Shown one piece after another: positions 9,590 to 16,746 of a stretch of 64,000 nucleotides of DNA (the stretch's first letter is position 1; every line of letters starts with the position of its first letter). This stretch comes from Prevotellaceae bacterium UBA1746. GTDB lineage: Bacteria; Bacteroidota; Bacteroidia; Bacteroidales; Bacteroidaceae. The notes under the pieces were generated by a model. The model did not search any database. It was given only the letters and a program-made list of their open reading frames with translations, and was not told the DNA's origin. Position numbers and translations under genes: made by a program. Where the stretch lies: NCBI GenBank assembly GCA_002314875.1, contig DCHS01000026.1:30044-94043 (forward strand), in the 5' to 3' direction.

Positions 9590-10817
9590 AAAAATACTTT
9601 CTAGTGGAATTAAAATAATTGTATTCGGAATTTAGGAACACAATTATCAAAATGAAAACAAGAAACTGTAATCTATCAGAGAAAGGTGAGAAAAGAATGT
9701 TCCAAAGGTACAACATGGTCAATAATGATACCATACCCAACATCCTCTTGCTCTTTAGAATATTACCTTTTCGAATCAAGACAATAATCTGCCATAGGAC
9801 ATAAAGCCAGAAGGGAAGACTTAAAATACCTGCATAAACCCAGCTTCCAAGGATATAAGAGTGTCCTGGAAGATACTCATCCGATTCATCAGTGTTTTTA
9901 ACATAATTGTATTTATGCGTATCCAAATATTTTTCTGCATATCCATATTTATCTTTGGCATAACTGCCATATCCAACAATAGGATGCTCCTTAATAAGTT
10001 CCCATGATATTAAAGCATCTGCTCGGCCAGAAGCCAAACCGATTTTATTATCTTTCTGCATCATATACTTTTCATATGCACGCTCTCCAAGGGCACCGCT
10101 TTCTGCCAAATCACTATAAAAAAAGGTAACACCAGCAATACCAATCAAAATCGCAACTACAGCATATTTGAGTTTCTTTAAGTAAAAATAAAGTGTCTTT
10201 TCGAACGTATCTTTTCTCACATAATCAATAAAGAGCAAAAGTACAACAGAAACCGTAGATGTCAGAATAATTGATCTGCTATTATGGAACAAGGCCCATA
10301 CGCCATAAGATCCTATAGCAAGATAGGCCAGTTTTTTCCTTCCAACGAAATACAGATAGCCACCGATAAATAAACTCAATTGATACCAAGCATAGGTCTG
10401 CCAGACACCTCTATCAAATTCTGTTTCAAATTTTTGCAAATAATAGAAACTATACAAACTCGAAATTGCATTTCCTCCCCAGAAATAGAGTAATCGCTTC
10501 GGATTGTCATTCAACATCCAGTATGCAAAGGGGATCAAAGCAATAAGGAAAACAACATTGAAGGCTCCCTTCAAAGAGTCTACGCTTGATGACCCATTGT
10601 ACATATCGGAAACTACAACTCCCACTAGCCAAAGAAAAGCTAGTTTGAATAGTGTCTTGGTCTGTTGATTCTCTTTGAATTTGCTCCAGTTAATAAATGG
10701 TAACATAGCAAATGCTACCAATTCAGCAATGGCAAATGTACCGACGAATCGGACTTTCACCAAAGCCAGCAATCCTAGAACAAAAACAAATAAATCTTTC
10801 TTTCGATTTTCTTTCAT
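9537..10817 (-). CDS. Wzy-type O-antigen/capsule polymerase (Wzy/O-ligase family)
   Basis: About 426 residues with ten or more hydrophobic helices. A large periplasmic loop contains ASGRADALISWELIKEHPIVGYG and DEYLPGHSYILGSWVYAGILSLPFW. The G-R-x-x-x-x-x-W and H-P-I-x-G-x-G motifs are those of the O-antigen ligase/Wzy superfamily (PF04932). Such proteins polymerise lipid-linked repeat units at the periplasmic face. The ATG at 10817 is chosen over 10853 because it avoids overlap with the flippase gene and begins the basic, cytoplasmic KENRKKD end. Polymerase versus ligase cannot be separated on sequence; the flippase next door favours a polymerase. Confidence 0.82.
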   Translation of the reverse strand: MKENRKKDLFVFVLGLLALVKVRFVGTFAIAELVAFAMLPFINWSKFKENQQTKTLFKLAFLWLVGVVVSDMYNGSSSVDSLKGAFNVVFLIALIPFAYWMLNDNPKRLLYFWGGNAISSLYSFYYLQKFETEFDRGVWQTYAWYQLSLFIGGYLYFVGRKKLAYLAIGSYGVWALFHNSRSIILTSTVSVVLLLFIDYVRKDTFEKTLYFYLKKLKYAVVAILIGIAGVTFFYSDLAESGALGERAYEKYMMQKDNKIGLASGRADALISWELIKEHPIVGYGSYAKDKYGYAEKYLDTHKYNYVKNTDESDEYLPGHSYILGSWVYAGILSLPFWLYVLWQIIVLIRKGNILKSKRMLGMVSLLTMLYLWNILFSPFSDRLQFLVFILIIVFLNSEYNYFNSTRKYFYDKDFNHNTLLQSGTIS

Positions 10818-10833
10818 TATAATTTCAACTATT

Positions 10834-12183
10834 CTAGCGATTCCATACTCCAAAAGAAGTATTCGTTAGGATTTTTGCCAATTGAACTCTTGCGACAACA
10901 GCCTGTAAGGCATAGACTGAAGACAAAACTACTAATATTCCGCAGATTCCATATTCTCCGCATAACACATAACATACAGGGATGGCGAAAACTGCACAAA
11001 CAATGTAAACTATCATCTGTAAAAAAACCTTTCCAATACCATTCAGCAATATCATATACATATTAGAATATGACAATACACTCATATAAACCATCATGCC
11101 CACAGAAACGGAAGTGGCTATTTCCACGGAACCATGAAGCCATATTTTATAGCAGAAAGGTGATAGTATCAACAACAAGAAATTTACTCCAAACAAAAGA
11201 ATCCAAGTTCTTCGAAGCTTTTGAAGAATACGATTCATCCAGTCAAAGTCCTGTTTCGCATAAGCCTCGGTATAGGCTGACCAGAACGGTGTGAGGATTA
11301 TCGTAAATACCATCTGCGTTATGGAAAAATACTTATAAGCTATATTAAACTCTGTCACAGATTCAGGTCCAAGGACGCGGGAAAGAATGATATTTGTCAC
11401 CTGGAATATCAACAGCATTGAAATCTGTATAACAAAAAACTTTCCACCTAATCCAATAATATTTCTGAAAAGCCCGAAATCAACATATTTCAATGAGGGT
11501 GAATAGGCTTGGTATTTTCCCTTAAACAAATAGCATGATACCAACAATATCACCAGGCATGGCAACCACGACAGTGCAATGGCAATATACACCATGTTTC
11601 CCTCAGTCGTTTTTGTAAGAAGATAGATCACTGCCAGTGAAATACCCTGGCTTACCGTCGTAATCATCGCAGAGTATGCAGGACGCTGATCGGCAGATAA
11701 CAATATCGGGCATACATTGAGAACAAAATTGAAACATACGCCAACCAAAAGAAAAGCCACTACTGACTGCAGCATCAATTTGATTGCAGGGTCAACTTTA
11801 AGAAAAGCAGCCCAGTCTATAAAGGGATTGGCAATTTCCGCAACAACAAGAATTACTCCGAAAATAATAAAGAGAGAAATATATGTTGTCGATACGTACT
11901 TTCTCGCTAATACATCATCGCCTATCGCCTTTGATTCTGCAAAACGATTACGGAATCCGTGTCCTAATCCAACATCAAAATATGATATCCATGCAACAAT
12001 CGAACTAAGCGTAAGCCAGATACCATATTGCTCAGCATTCAGATAATCAATCGTTACAGGGACCAGCAGCAAAGAAATGATAATTGCAACTCCTTTGTTT
12101 AGAAAAGATGCAATAATGTTTTTCTTAGCCAACTGTGAACGAGTTGAACCAGAATTAATATATTTTTTTATTGAAACCAACAT
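10834..12183 (-). CDS. Wzx-type polysaccharide flippase
   Basis: About 449 residues, 12-14 membrane segments, polysaccharide synthesis family of the MOP superfamily. Diagnostic stretches are SQLAKKNIIASFLNKGVAIIISLLLVP, EQYGIWLTLSSIVAWISYFDVGLGHGFRNRFAE and LQKLRRTWILLFGVNFLLLILSPFCY. It moves undecaprenyl-diphosphate-linked repeat units across the inner membrane. The start at 12183 (MLVSIKKYINSG) fits family N-termini better than the in-frame ATG at 12225. It is the first intact gene of the operon, directly after the broken acyltransferase gene. Confidence 0.88.
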   Translation of the reverse strand: MLVSIKKYINSGSTRSQLAKKNIIASFLNKGVAIIISLLLVPVTIDYLNAEQYGIWLTLSSIVAWISYFDVGLGHGFRNRFAESKAIGDDVLARKYVSTTYISLFIIFGVILVVAEIANPFIDWAAFLKVDPAIKLMLQSVVAFLLVGVCFNFVLNVCPILLSADQRPAYSAMITTVSQGISLAVIYLLTKTTEGNMVYIAIALSWLPCLVILLVSCYLFKGKYQAYSPSLKYVDFGLFRNIIGLGGKFFVIQISMLLIFQVTNIILSRVLGPESVTEFNIAYKYFSITQMVFTIILTPFWSAYTEAYAKQDFDWMNRILQKLRRTWILLFGVNFLLLILSPFCYKIWLHGSVEIATSVSVGMMVYMSVLSYSNMYMILLNGIGKVFLQMIVYIVCAVFAIPVCYVLCGEYGICGILVVLSSVYALQAVVARVQLAKILTNTSFGVWNR

Positions 12184-12239
12184 ATAAATATTCAAAGCTA
12201 TATGCAATGATAAAATATTTGGCATGATTAATTCATGTC

Positions 12240-13239
12240 TTACTTTGAGAGGAACTTATTCTCTCCAAATAAAACTAATGACAAAAACTTACTTTTTGAA
12301 AATAATTTATAGAGGACAACCGAAATAGATATTGTTACTAGTGTACCGATTAGGAACAATATGACTTGGTCACTTATTATATGCGTTTTAAATTCCAAAT
12401 AAGCAATTTTTGGTGAAGCACATATATAGGAAGGGTCATTGTTCCAATATACACTAAACTTGTTTTTAGATATTTACCCAATACGATTATTTTACACAAT
12501 AAAATGGCACTCATAATTCCCATGAAACCAATGGAAATCATATACAGGTATTTATGGAAAAATTCTATTGCAAATACATTATCACTCATTTCATACACTG
12601 TCAAGGAGACAAGGAGAAATCGTAGAAATGGAGCATTATCCCAAAACAACTTGTAAATAAAACTAATAACCATATGGGAATGTTACTCCATTGATAATCT
12701 CTTGTAAAGATACCAATTACAAAAAATGGGGCAACATATTTTAATTCATGCGACAAAATAAAGTCTGGAAGGAAATATAAAACTACCAAAACCAAAATCC
12801 ATCCTATCAGCATAAATCTTCTAAGATTTTTCCTTATAAGACACCCAATTACAGACAAGACAAAAAGAACCGAAAGGAACCATAAACTGACAAAAAGCAG
12901 ACTGCACAGAAAGGAAACTTCTATCGGAGAATGGGTTAATAACTTCGATAAACAAAGTATGCCACAATCTATGATACCCATCGTAATACATGGCAACATC
13001 AAATGCTGGAACTATAATTTCAAGAACTCTTTAGTTGACTTCTTATCAACAGAACTAATGAAAAAATGACCTGATACAGCCATAAACAATGGCATATGGA
13101 ACGAGTATATGAATAATTCCAACCCATTACTTTGCCAATCAAGGCCAAAATTCTGAATCACATGACCTAACACAACCAAGAATATTGCATACCCCTTAAT
13201 AATATCGTAAAACTCGTCTCTGCTAATAGTCTTTACCAT
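12240..13239 (-). pseudogene. Acyltransferase family 3, disrupted by three mutations
   Basis: Conceptual repair gives a normal acyltransferase-3 protein of about 330 residues. The N-terminus (YDIIKGYAIFLVVLGHVIQNF; PLFMAVSGHFF) carries the family His and helices. Three lesions are visible. (1) An in-frame TAG at 13012-13014 falls where a Lys would fit (FLKL-stop-FQHLMLP). (2) A perfect 8-bp tandem duplication of CAAGGAGA at 12602-12617 shifts the frame; removing one copy joins HFYDFSL to TVYEMSDN in the downstream frame. (3) A missing base in the T5 run at 12407-12411 shifts it again; adding one restores HQKIAYLEFK and a C-terminus ending FGENKFLSK at the TAA at 12240-12242. First gene after the operon promoter. 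Sequencing error is unlikely to explain all three. Confidence 0.85.
12602..12617 (-). repeat. 8-bp perfect tandem duplication causing frameshift
   Basis: CAAGGAGA is present twice head-to-tail (plus strand) inside the acyltransferase pseudogene. Eight bases are not a multiple of three, and deletion of one copy restores the reading frame exactly. Slipped-strand copying is the simplest origin. Confidence 0.9.
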
Positions 13240-13411
13240 GCTATAAATAGGAAAATATATCAAAAACTGGGCCTTTTCGTGTTGACATCAAAAGTCAAAA
13301 TTCTACACCCTCTTCACACAAATATTCCTCACTGAGACGTTAACTCCGTGAGGTACAGTATATTATATAATAATATAGGGGAAACTTGGGAAAATTTCTC
13401 TTAAAACGAGG

Positions 13412-13442
13412 CAAAGATAAGCATTTCCTCGCACACGCGCAA
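13412..13442 (-). promoter_or_regulatory. Predicted promoter of the polysaccharide operon
   Basis: On the minus strand TTG (13442-13440) is followed after 20 bp by TATCTTTG (13419-13412), the Bacteroidetes -33/-7 arrangement. It lies about 170 bp upstream of the first, broken, acyltransferase gene. A short inverted repeat (AAGCATTT at 13419-13426, AAATGCTT at 13445-13452) overlaps the spacer. Confidence 0.55.
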
Positions 13443-13696
13443 GAAAATGCTTAAAAAATGTTGCACAATGTAAATTTTCCTTTCGTCTTTTGCTCTCTAC
13501 AGAAGCATTTCCATACCTTTGACAGACGGAGGACCTATAGGGGGGGGGTAATGTGGCTTCACACCTCTGACAGAGGAAGACTTCTACGCCTTAGAAACAC
13601 GGAGGACCTGGTGGCGGTTATGGGTGATCAATGAATCCAATTCACCTTCATGTGTTTGGGGCAAGGAAGAAAGGGAAACTTTTCGTCATTTTGTAG

Positions 13697-13769
13697 AAAA
13701 TCGCTACATTCGCTACATGATTTTAGGCTTTTCAGCTAAGAATCAGTAATTTGCGAATGTAGCGATTTT
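13697..13769. repeat. 17-bp perfect inverted repeat downstream of the VapE-like gene
   Basis: AAAATCGCTACATTCGC at 13697-13713 is matched by its exact reverse complement at 13753-13769, separated by 39 bp. The left arm continues into a near-direct repeat (CGCTACATT CGCTACAT). It sits 11 bp beyond the stop codon of the VapE-like gene, so it could be a terminator, but it has no clean T tract on the gene's strand. It could also be a protein-binding or replication site. Confidence 0.7.
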
Positions 13770-13779
13770 TCACGTTCGG

Positions 13780-14943
13780 CTAAAGAGGTATTGCATAATA
13801 GAGATAGCCTGAAGTCTTTCGTTTCGTGATGCGGAACAATGGCTTCAGTTCTTTGGAGAATTCACATACACGGAGCCCTAGGACTTTTTGAGGATATCTC
13901 TTTGCAACTGCCTGGAAGATAACTGAGGCAGGGAGGGGTTTGGTTTCTTCATCGTCACTTGGAACACGGTATATTTTCAAAACAGCAAGCTGTAGGTCGG
14001 TGAGTTCATAGAACTTCGAATTATTTTCCTGGATCCGGCGTTCCTGGGTTTTATTGAACCAAGTAGGTTTACCCTCTTTGACCTCTTGCAAAATCTGAGC
14101 ATAGAGTTGAGAATAGTTGATAGGACGAGTGCAGTCAATTTTCTTCTGAACTGAAACACAGAAGAAACGACGGCTTCCAGTTCGGTCTTTAAGAACATCA
14201 TGACGATTAGTTGTAGCAATGAAAGAGGCCAAACGAGAAGATTTCGAGATGACACTGCTTCGAGTGCTATGATTCTGGATCTCCGTCATTTGAGTGGCAG
14301 ACTTGAACTTTGCCATGGCACGACTCGTAAAATGATCCATTTCATCAAGGTTGATAAGGCCAAATTGAGCCATCATACGGTCATACTCTCCAGCTTGAGT
14401 AAAATCCAGTTTATCAAGATAATATGATCTGAGTTCGGGAGGGAGAAGTATACGGCAGAAGGTGCTTTTCCCCAAACCCTGACGTTCACTATAAAGAACA
14501 GGAACCATACTATTTGCCGTTTGCATATCCTTGCCAACCCACTGAGCAACAGCCGCACGAAGCCAAATAGAAAAGACTTCCGTCCAAAGCCGGTCGCAGC
14601 TCACACGATGCGCTAAAGCTTTCACACGATCTCTGCCATCCCATTGAGGAAGATCATCAAAATAGTTCTGAAAAGGATGATATGAAGGTATGAATCCTGA
14701 ATAGAGGTAACACTTCAAGGATGACATTCGCACTTTGAGGCCTGCATTCAGCAGTTCAATATAGATTGTATTGAGCGTACGTTCGTCCAAGATCTGCCAA
14801 TCTTCAGAGGGATTGTTGTTCTGTACATCACAACAATTAGATGGGGTACAGTTATTTTCATCTCGTTTTACACGCCACTCCGTTTCCTGGCGGAGCGAAT
14901 TCACACGAAATTCATAGTGCTTGCTTAAAAATTCTGCTATCAT
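13780..14943 (-). CDS. VapE-like (VirE/DUF3874) P-loop ATPase
   Basis: 387 residues from the ATG at 14943; an open frame extends to 15045 but would run through the promoter. The middle shows the virulence-associated E (PF05272) ATPase: WDGRDRVKALAHR before the P-loop, Walker A SERQGLGKSTF (Lys about residue 159), Walker B LINLDEMD (about 196-203), then SRLASFIATTNRHDVLKDRTGSRRFF resembling sensor-1 and an arginine finger. The C-terminus (VCEFSKELKPLFRITKRKTSGYLYY) fits the Bacteroidetes DUF3874 winged-helix end. VapE-type proteins serve as replication helicase/primase-like factors in phage satellites and islands. No primase domain, integrase or capsid gene is near, so it is an orphan, perhaps a remnant or a stand-alone factor. 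Confidence 0.85.
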   Translation of the reverse strand: MIAEFLSKHYEFRVNSLRQETEWRVKRDENNCTPSNCCDVQNNNPSEDWQILDERTLNTIYIELLNAGLKVRMSSLKCYLYSGFIPSYHPFQNYFDDLPQWDGRDRVKALAHRVSCDRLWTEVFSIWLRAAVAQWVGKDMQTANSMVPVLYSERQGLGKSTFCRILLPPELRSYYLDKLDFTQAGEYDRMMAQFGLINLDEMDHFTSRAMAKFKSATQMTEIQNHSTRSSVISKSSRLASFIATTNRHDVLKDRTGSRRFFCVSVQKKIDCTRPINYSQLYAQILQEVKEGKPTWFNKTQERRIQENNSKFYELTDLQLAVLKIYRVPSDDEETKPLPASVIFQAVAKRYPQKVLGLRVCEFSKELKPLFRITKRKTSGYLYYAIPL

Positions 14944-15011
14944 ATTTGTTGATTGTTGAAAAAGGTTGTAACTTTGCATTGAAAACCCGAAAGATATCGG
15001 TTTCGCGATTG

Positions 15012-15042
15012 CAAAAGTACGACATTCCTGACGACTTAACAA
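15012..15042 (-). promoter_or_regulatory. Predicted promoter of the VapE-like gene
   Basis: Minus strand TTG (15042-15040), 20 bp spacer, TACTTTTG (15019-15012). This is the full Bacteroidetes pattern, about 69 bp before the chosen start, and supports the shorter start at 14943. Confidence 0.65.
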
Positions 15043-15145
15043 CACTTTTAAAACTTATTTAAACCACTGATTGCAAGCGATTTATACAAGCGATAAATCT
15101 GATTTTTGCCCACCAATGCCGATGTGCCAACCGCCTCGAGATTAA

Positions 15146-15229
15146 ATTCGTCGTACGACGACAGAATATTCGTCCGCGGACGACAGAATATTCGTCGTAG
15201 GGCGAATGTATATTCGTCCGCGGACGAAT
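15146..15229. repeat. Array of four tandem palindromic elements
   Basis: Four elements begin with ATTCGTC and lie almost end to end at 15146-15167, 15168-15189, 15190-15207 and 15212-15229. The last, ATTCGTCCGCGGACGAAT, is a perfect 18-bp palindrome. The first has core GTCGTACGAC, the second GTCCGCGGAC with an inserted ACAG, and the third is degenerate. The cores alternate between CGTACG and CCGCGG types. The array lies between the divergent VapE-like and HU-like genes and looks like a cluster of dyad protein-binding sites or a site forming cruciforms. Confidence 0.8.
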
Positions 15230-15348
15230 ATTAAAAACCTCCGAGACAGCTCCCCTCCAGAACCTTTACAGAACGAACGACTCCTTATCCTGAGGGTGAA
15301 AAAACATTATTAATTCTTCCCACAAAACGGAGGCAAAAAAGAAACATT

Positions 15349-15948
15349 ATGCACATCAAAGTCAGCGCTTACACCACTCCTGTAAGCACGCTTGCTGATA
15401 GCAACAAAGCAAGCATCCATCCCCGTATCATCAACGCCCAGCAGAAAACCACAGAGGACGTCATCAACCAAATCGAAAGTAATACAACCTTGACACACGC
15501 AGATATTTCTGCCGCCATCGTTGCTCTACGAGGTTATCTTGAAGATCATCTCAGTGAGGGTAACAGCATCAAGCTAGACGGACTTGGTACATTCTCCATC
15601 GTTCCTCAGTTTGTCGTCTCCCTTCAAGAAAATGCTGTCATAACTGGTCGCGATGTCAATGTAAAATCTATCAATTTCCTTCCGGACAAGGACTTCTTCA
15701 AAACTGTTCAAAAGAAGGCAAAATTCACGATAGAAAACAACTATCATAAATCCAAATATAGTGAAGAGGATATTATTTCTTATCTCAAGGAACACTTTAA
15801 TAATCATAATTTTCTGTACCGCAAAGAGTTTATCAAAGATCTGAATCTCTGTCCCACCAAAGCCTATACCCTCCTCAACGACCTAGTTGACAAGAAAGTT
15901 CTTACTGTCAGCAAGGTCGGAAACACCAATGTGTACAAACTATTGTAA
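15349..15948 (+). CDS. HU-like DNA-binding protein with C-terminal helical extension
   Basis: 199 residues. Residues about 1-120 match the Bacteroidetes HU/IHF-like histone family: ISAAIVALRGYLEDHLSEGNSIKLDGLGTFSI, followed by the basic beta-arm region NVKSINFLPDKDFF. The C-terminal 70 residues (YSEEDIISYLKEHFNNHNFLYRKEFIKDLNLCPTKAYTLLNDLVDKKVLTV) look like a winged-helix domain. It should bind and bend DNA. It is divergent from the VapE-like gene and next to the palindrome array, so those palindromes are candidate binding sites (inference). No clear -7 element was found upstream. Confidence 0.82.
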   Translation: MHIKVSAYTTPVSTLADSNKASIHPRIINAQQKTTEDVINQIESNTTLTHADISAAIVALRGYLEDHLSEGNSIKLDGLGTFSIVPQFVVSLQENAVITGRDVNVKSINFLPDKDFFKTVQKKAKFTIENNYHKSKYSEEDIISYLKEHFNNHNFLYRKEFIKDLNLCPTKAYTLLNDLVDKKVLTVSKVGNTNVYKLL

Positions 15949-15955
15949 CTTTGAT

Positions 15956-16015
15956 CTCACACAGAGACACAGAGGAATAGAGGTTTTTCTCCGTGAAATC
16001 TTTAACTCTGTGTAA
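15956..16015 (+). repeat. CACAGAG hairpin repeat, unit 1
   Basis: Starts CTCACACAGAG, contains further CACAGAG-like words, then TTTTTCTCCGTG, and closes with the inverse word ACTCTGTGT. The two ends can pair into a hairpin. First of three upstream copies. Confidence 0.8.
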
Positions 16016-16026
16016 TAAAAAATAAT

Positions 16027-16084
16027 CTCACACAGAGAAACAGAGGGACAGAGGTTTTTCTCCGTGAAATCTTTGACTCTGTGA
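16027..16084 (+). repeat. CACAGAG hairpin repeat, unit 2
   Basis: Very similar to unit 1; it starts 71 bp after the start of unit 1. It begins CTCACACAGAGAAACAGAGG and ends GACTCTGTGA. The middle (GTTTTTCTCCGTGAAATCTTT) is the same as in unit 1 in almost every base. Confidence 0.8.
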
Positions 16085-16093
16085 TTAAAAAAT

Positions 16094-16153
16094 CTCACAC
16101 AGAGAAACAGAGGGACAGAGTATTTTCTCTGTGGGCTCCATCACTCTGTGTGA
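16094..16153 (+). repeat. CACAGAG hairpin repeat, unit 3
   Basis: Shares its first 26 bp with unit 2 and ends CACTCTGTGTGA, an inverse match to its own start. It ends 13 bp before the GxxExxY start codon, so a transcript would carry this hairpin over the ribosome binding region. Confidence 0.8.
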
Positions 16154-16166
16154 TAAAAATATAAAA

Positions 16167-16538
16167 ATGGAAATAAATGAAATAACAAGAGACATACTTG
16201 ATGCCTCAATAGAAGTACACAAGACATTAGGACCAGGTTTATTGGAAAGAGTTTACGAGTTAGCTCTAAAAAAGGAACTTGAATTAAGAGAACATAAGGT
16301 TGATTCCCAAATTCCTATTGAAATAACATATAAAGGCACCATTCTATCAAAGGAGTTACGCCTAGATCTACTTGTCGATGATACAATCATCATAGAGTTG
16401 AAATCTGTTGAAGAGTTGAAAAATGTTCACTTCAAACAACTACAGACTTATCTAAAACTAACAAATTTGAGAATAGGAATTCTTATCAATTTCAATGTAA
16501 CTTTGCTAAAAGATGGTTTTCACAGAATCGCAAATTAG
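16167..16538 (+). CDS. GxxExxY family protein (PD-(D/E)XK nuclease-like)
   Basis: 123 residues from ATG 16167; an upstream in-frame ATG at 16131 lies inside repeat unit 3 and is less likely. The naming motif GLLERVY (G-x-x-E-x-x-Y) follows ASIEVHKTLGP. A putative nuclease core follows: LRLDLLVDDTIIIELKSVEEL, matching the D...E-x-K arrangement of PD-(D/E)XK folds, then HFKQLQTYLKLTNLRIGILINFN. The function of the family is unknown; DNA or RNA cleavage is inferred from the fold only. The gene is bracketed by three CACAGAG hairpin repeats upstream and two downstream. It is low in GC compared with the following GH51 gene. Confidence 0.88.
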   Translation: MEINEITRDILDASIEVHKTLGPGLLERVYELALKKELELREHKVDSQIPIEITYKGTILSKELRLDLLVDDTIIIELKSVEELKNVHFKQLQTYLKLTNLRIGILINFNVTLLKDGFHRIAN

Positions 16539-16543
16539 CATAA

Positions 16544-16594
16544 ACACACAGAGAAATAGTGGATTTTTCTCCATGTGCTCTTACACTCTGTGCG
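16544..16594 (+). repeat. CACAGAG hairpin repeat, unit 4 (degenerate)
   Basis: Begins ACACACAGAGAAATAG, has the TTTTTCTCC middle, and ends ACTCTGTGCGA. It starts 6 bp after the GxxExxY stop codon. Confidence 0.7.
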
Positions 16595-16610
16595 AAAACG
16601 ATAATATGAC

Positions 16611-16667
16611 TCTCACGGAAAAAAGAGAAATGGAGATTCTCTCTGTGATCTCTATTGCTCTGTGTGA
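16611..16667 (+). repeat. CACAGAG hairpin repeat, unit 5 (degenerate)
   Basis: Begins TCTCACGGAAAA, has GATTCTCTCTGTGATCTC in the middle, and ends GCTCTGTGTGAA. This is the most diverged copy; its right arm is well kept. Confidence 0.65.
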
Positions 16668-16691
16668 AAACTTAAAAAACATATAATAAAT

Positions 16692-16722
16692 TTTGCCTTC
16701 TCACAAGAAATACGTAATTTTG
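16692..16722 (+). promoter_or_regulatory. Predicted promoter of the GH51 gene
   Basis: TTTG (16692-16695), 19 bp, TAATTTTG (16715-16722): a strong Bacteroidetes match 25 bp before the chosen start codon. The longer in-frame start at 16693 would lie within this promoter. Confidence 0.75.
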
Positions 16723-16746
16723 CAGAAAATAAACTCCTATATTATT

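Larger units (their letters stand above)
13264..13779. other. 516-bp intergenic region with G9 run, short repeats and hairpins
   Basis: No credible gene was seen. The stretch holds the operon promoter, an AT-rich patch at 13359-13376, and a possible leader hairpin CCTCAC/GTGAGG (13327-13332 with 13348-13353). It also holds a run of nine G at 13540-13548, two copies of ACGGAGGACCT near 13527 and 13599, and the 17-bp inverted repeat listed separately. Confidence 0.6.

Noticed and set aside
12377..13263. Three separate small membrane protein genes
   Set aside because: Their translations join in order into one acyltransferase-3 protein once one stop and two frameshifts are undone.
13697..13769. 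Invertible promoter switch like those of Bacteroides capsule loci
   Set aside because: The inverted repeat encloses only 39 bp with no TAnnTTTG element in either direction, and it does not contain the operon promoter at 13412-13442.
14966..14980. Plus-strand TAACTTTG within the VapE-like gene leader
   Set aside because: It matches the -7 element but points into the palindrome region with no gene close downstream. Probably chance.
15956..16667. CRISPR array
   Set aside because: Units are imperfect, about 67-71 bp apart without unique spacers of constant size, and flank one gene with no cas genes nearby.
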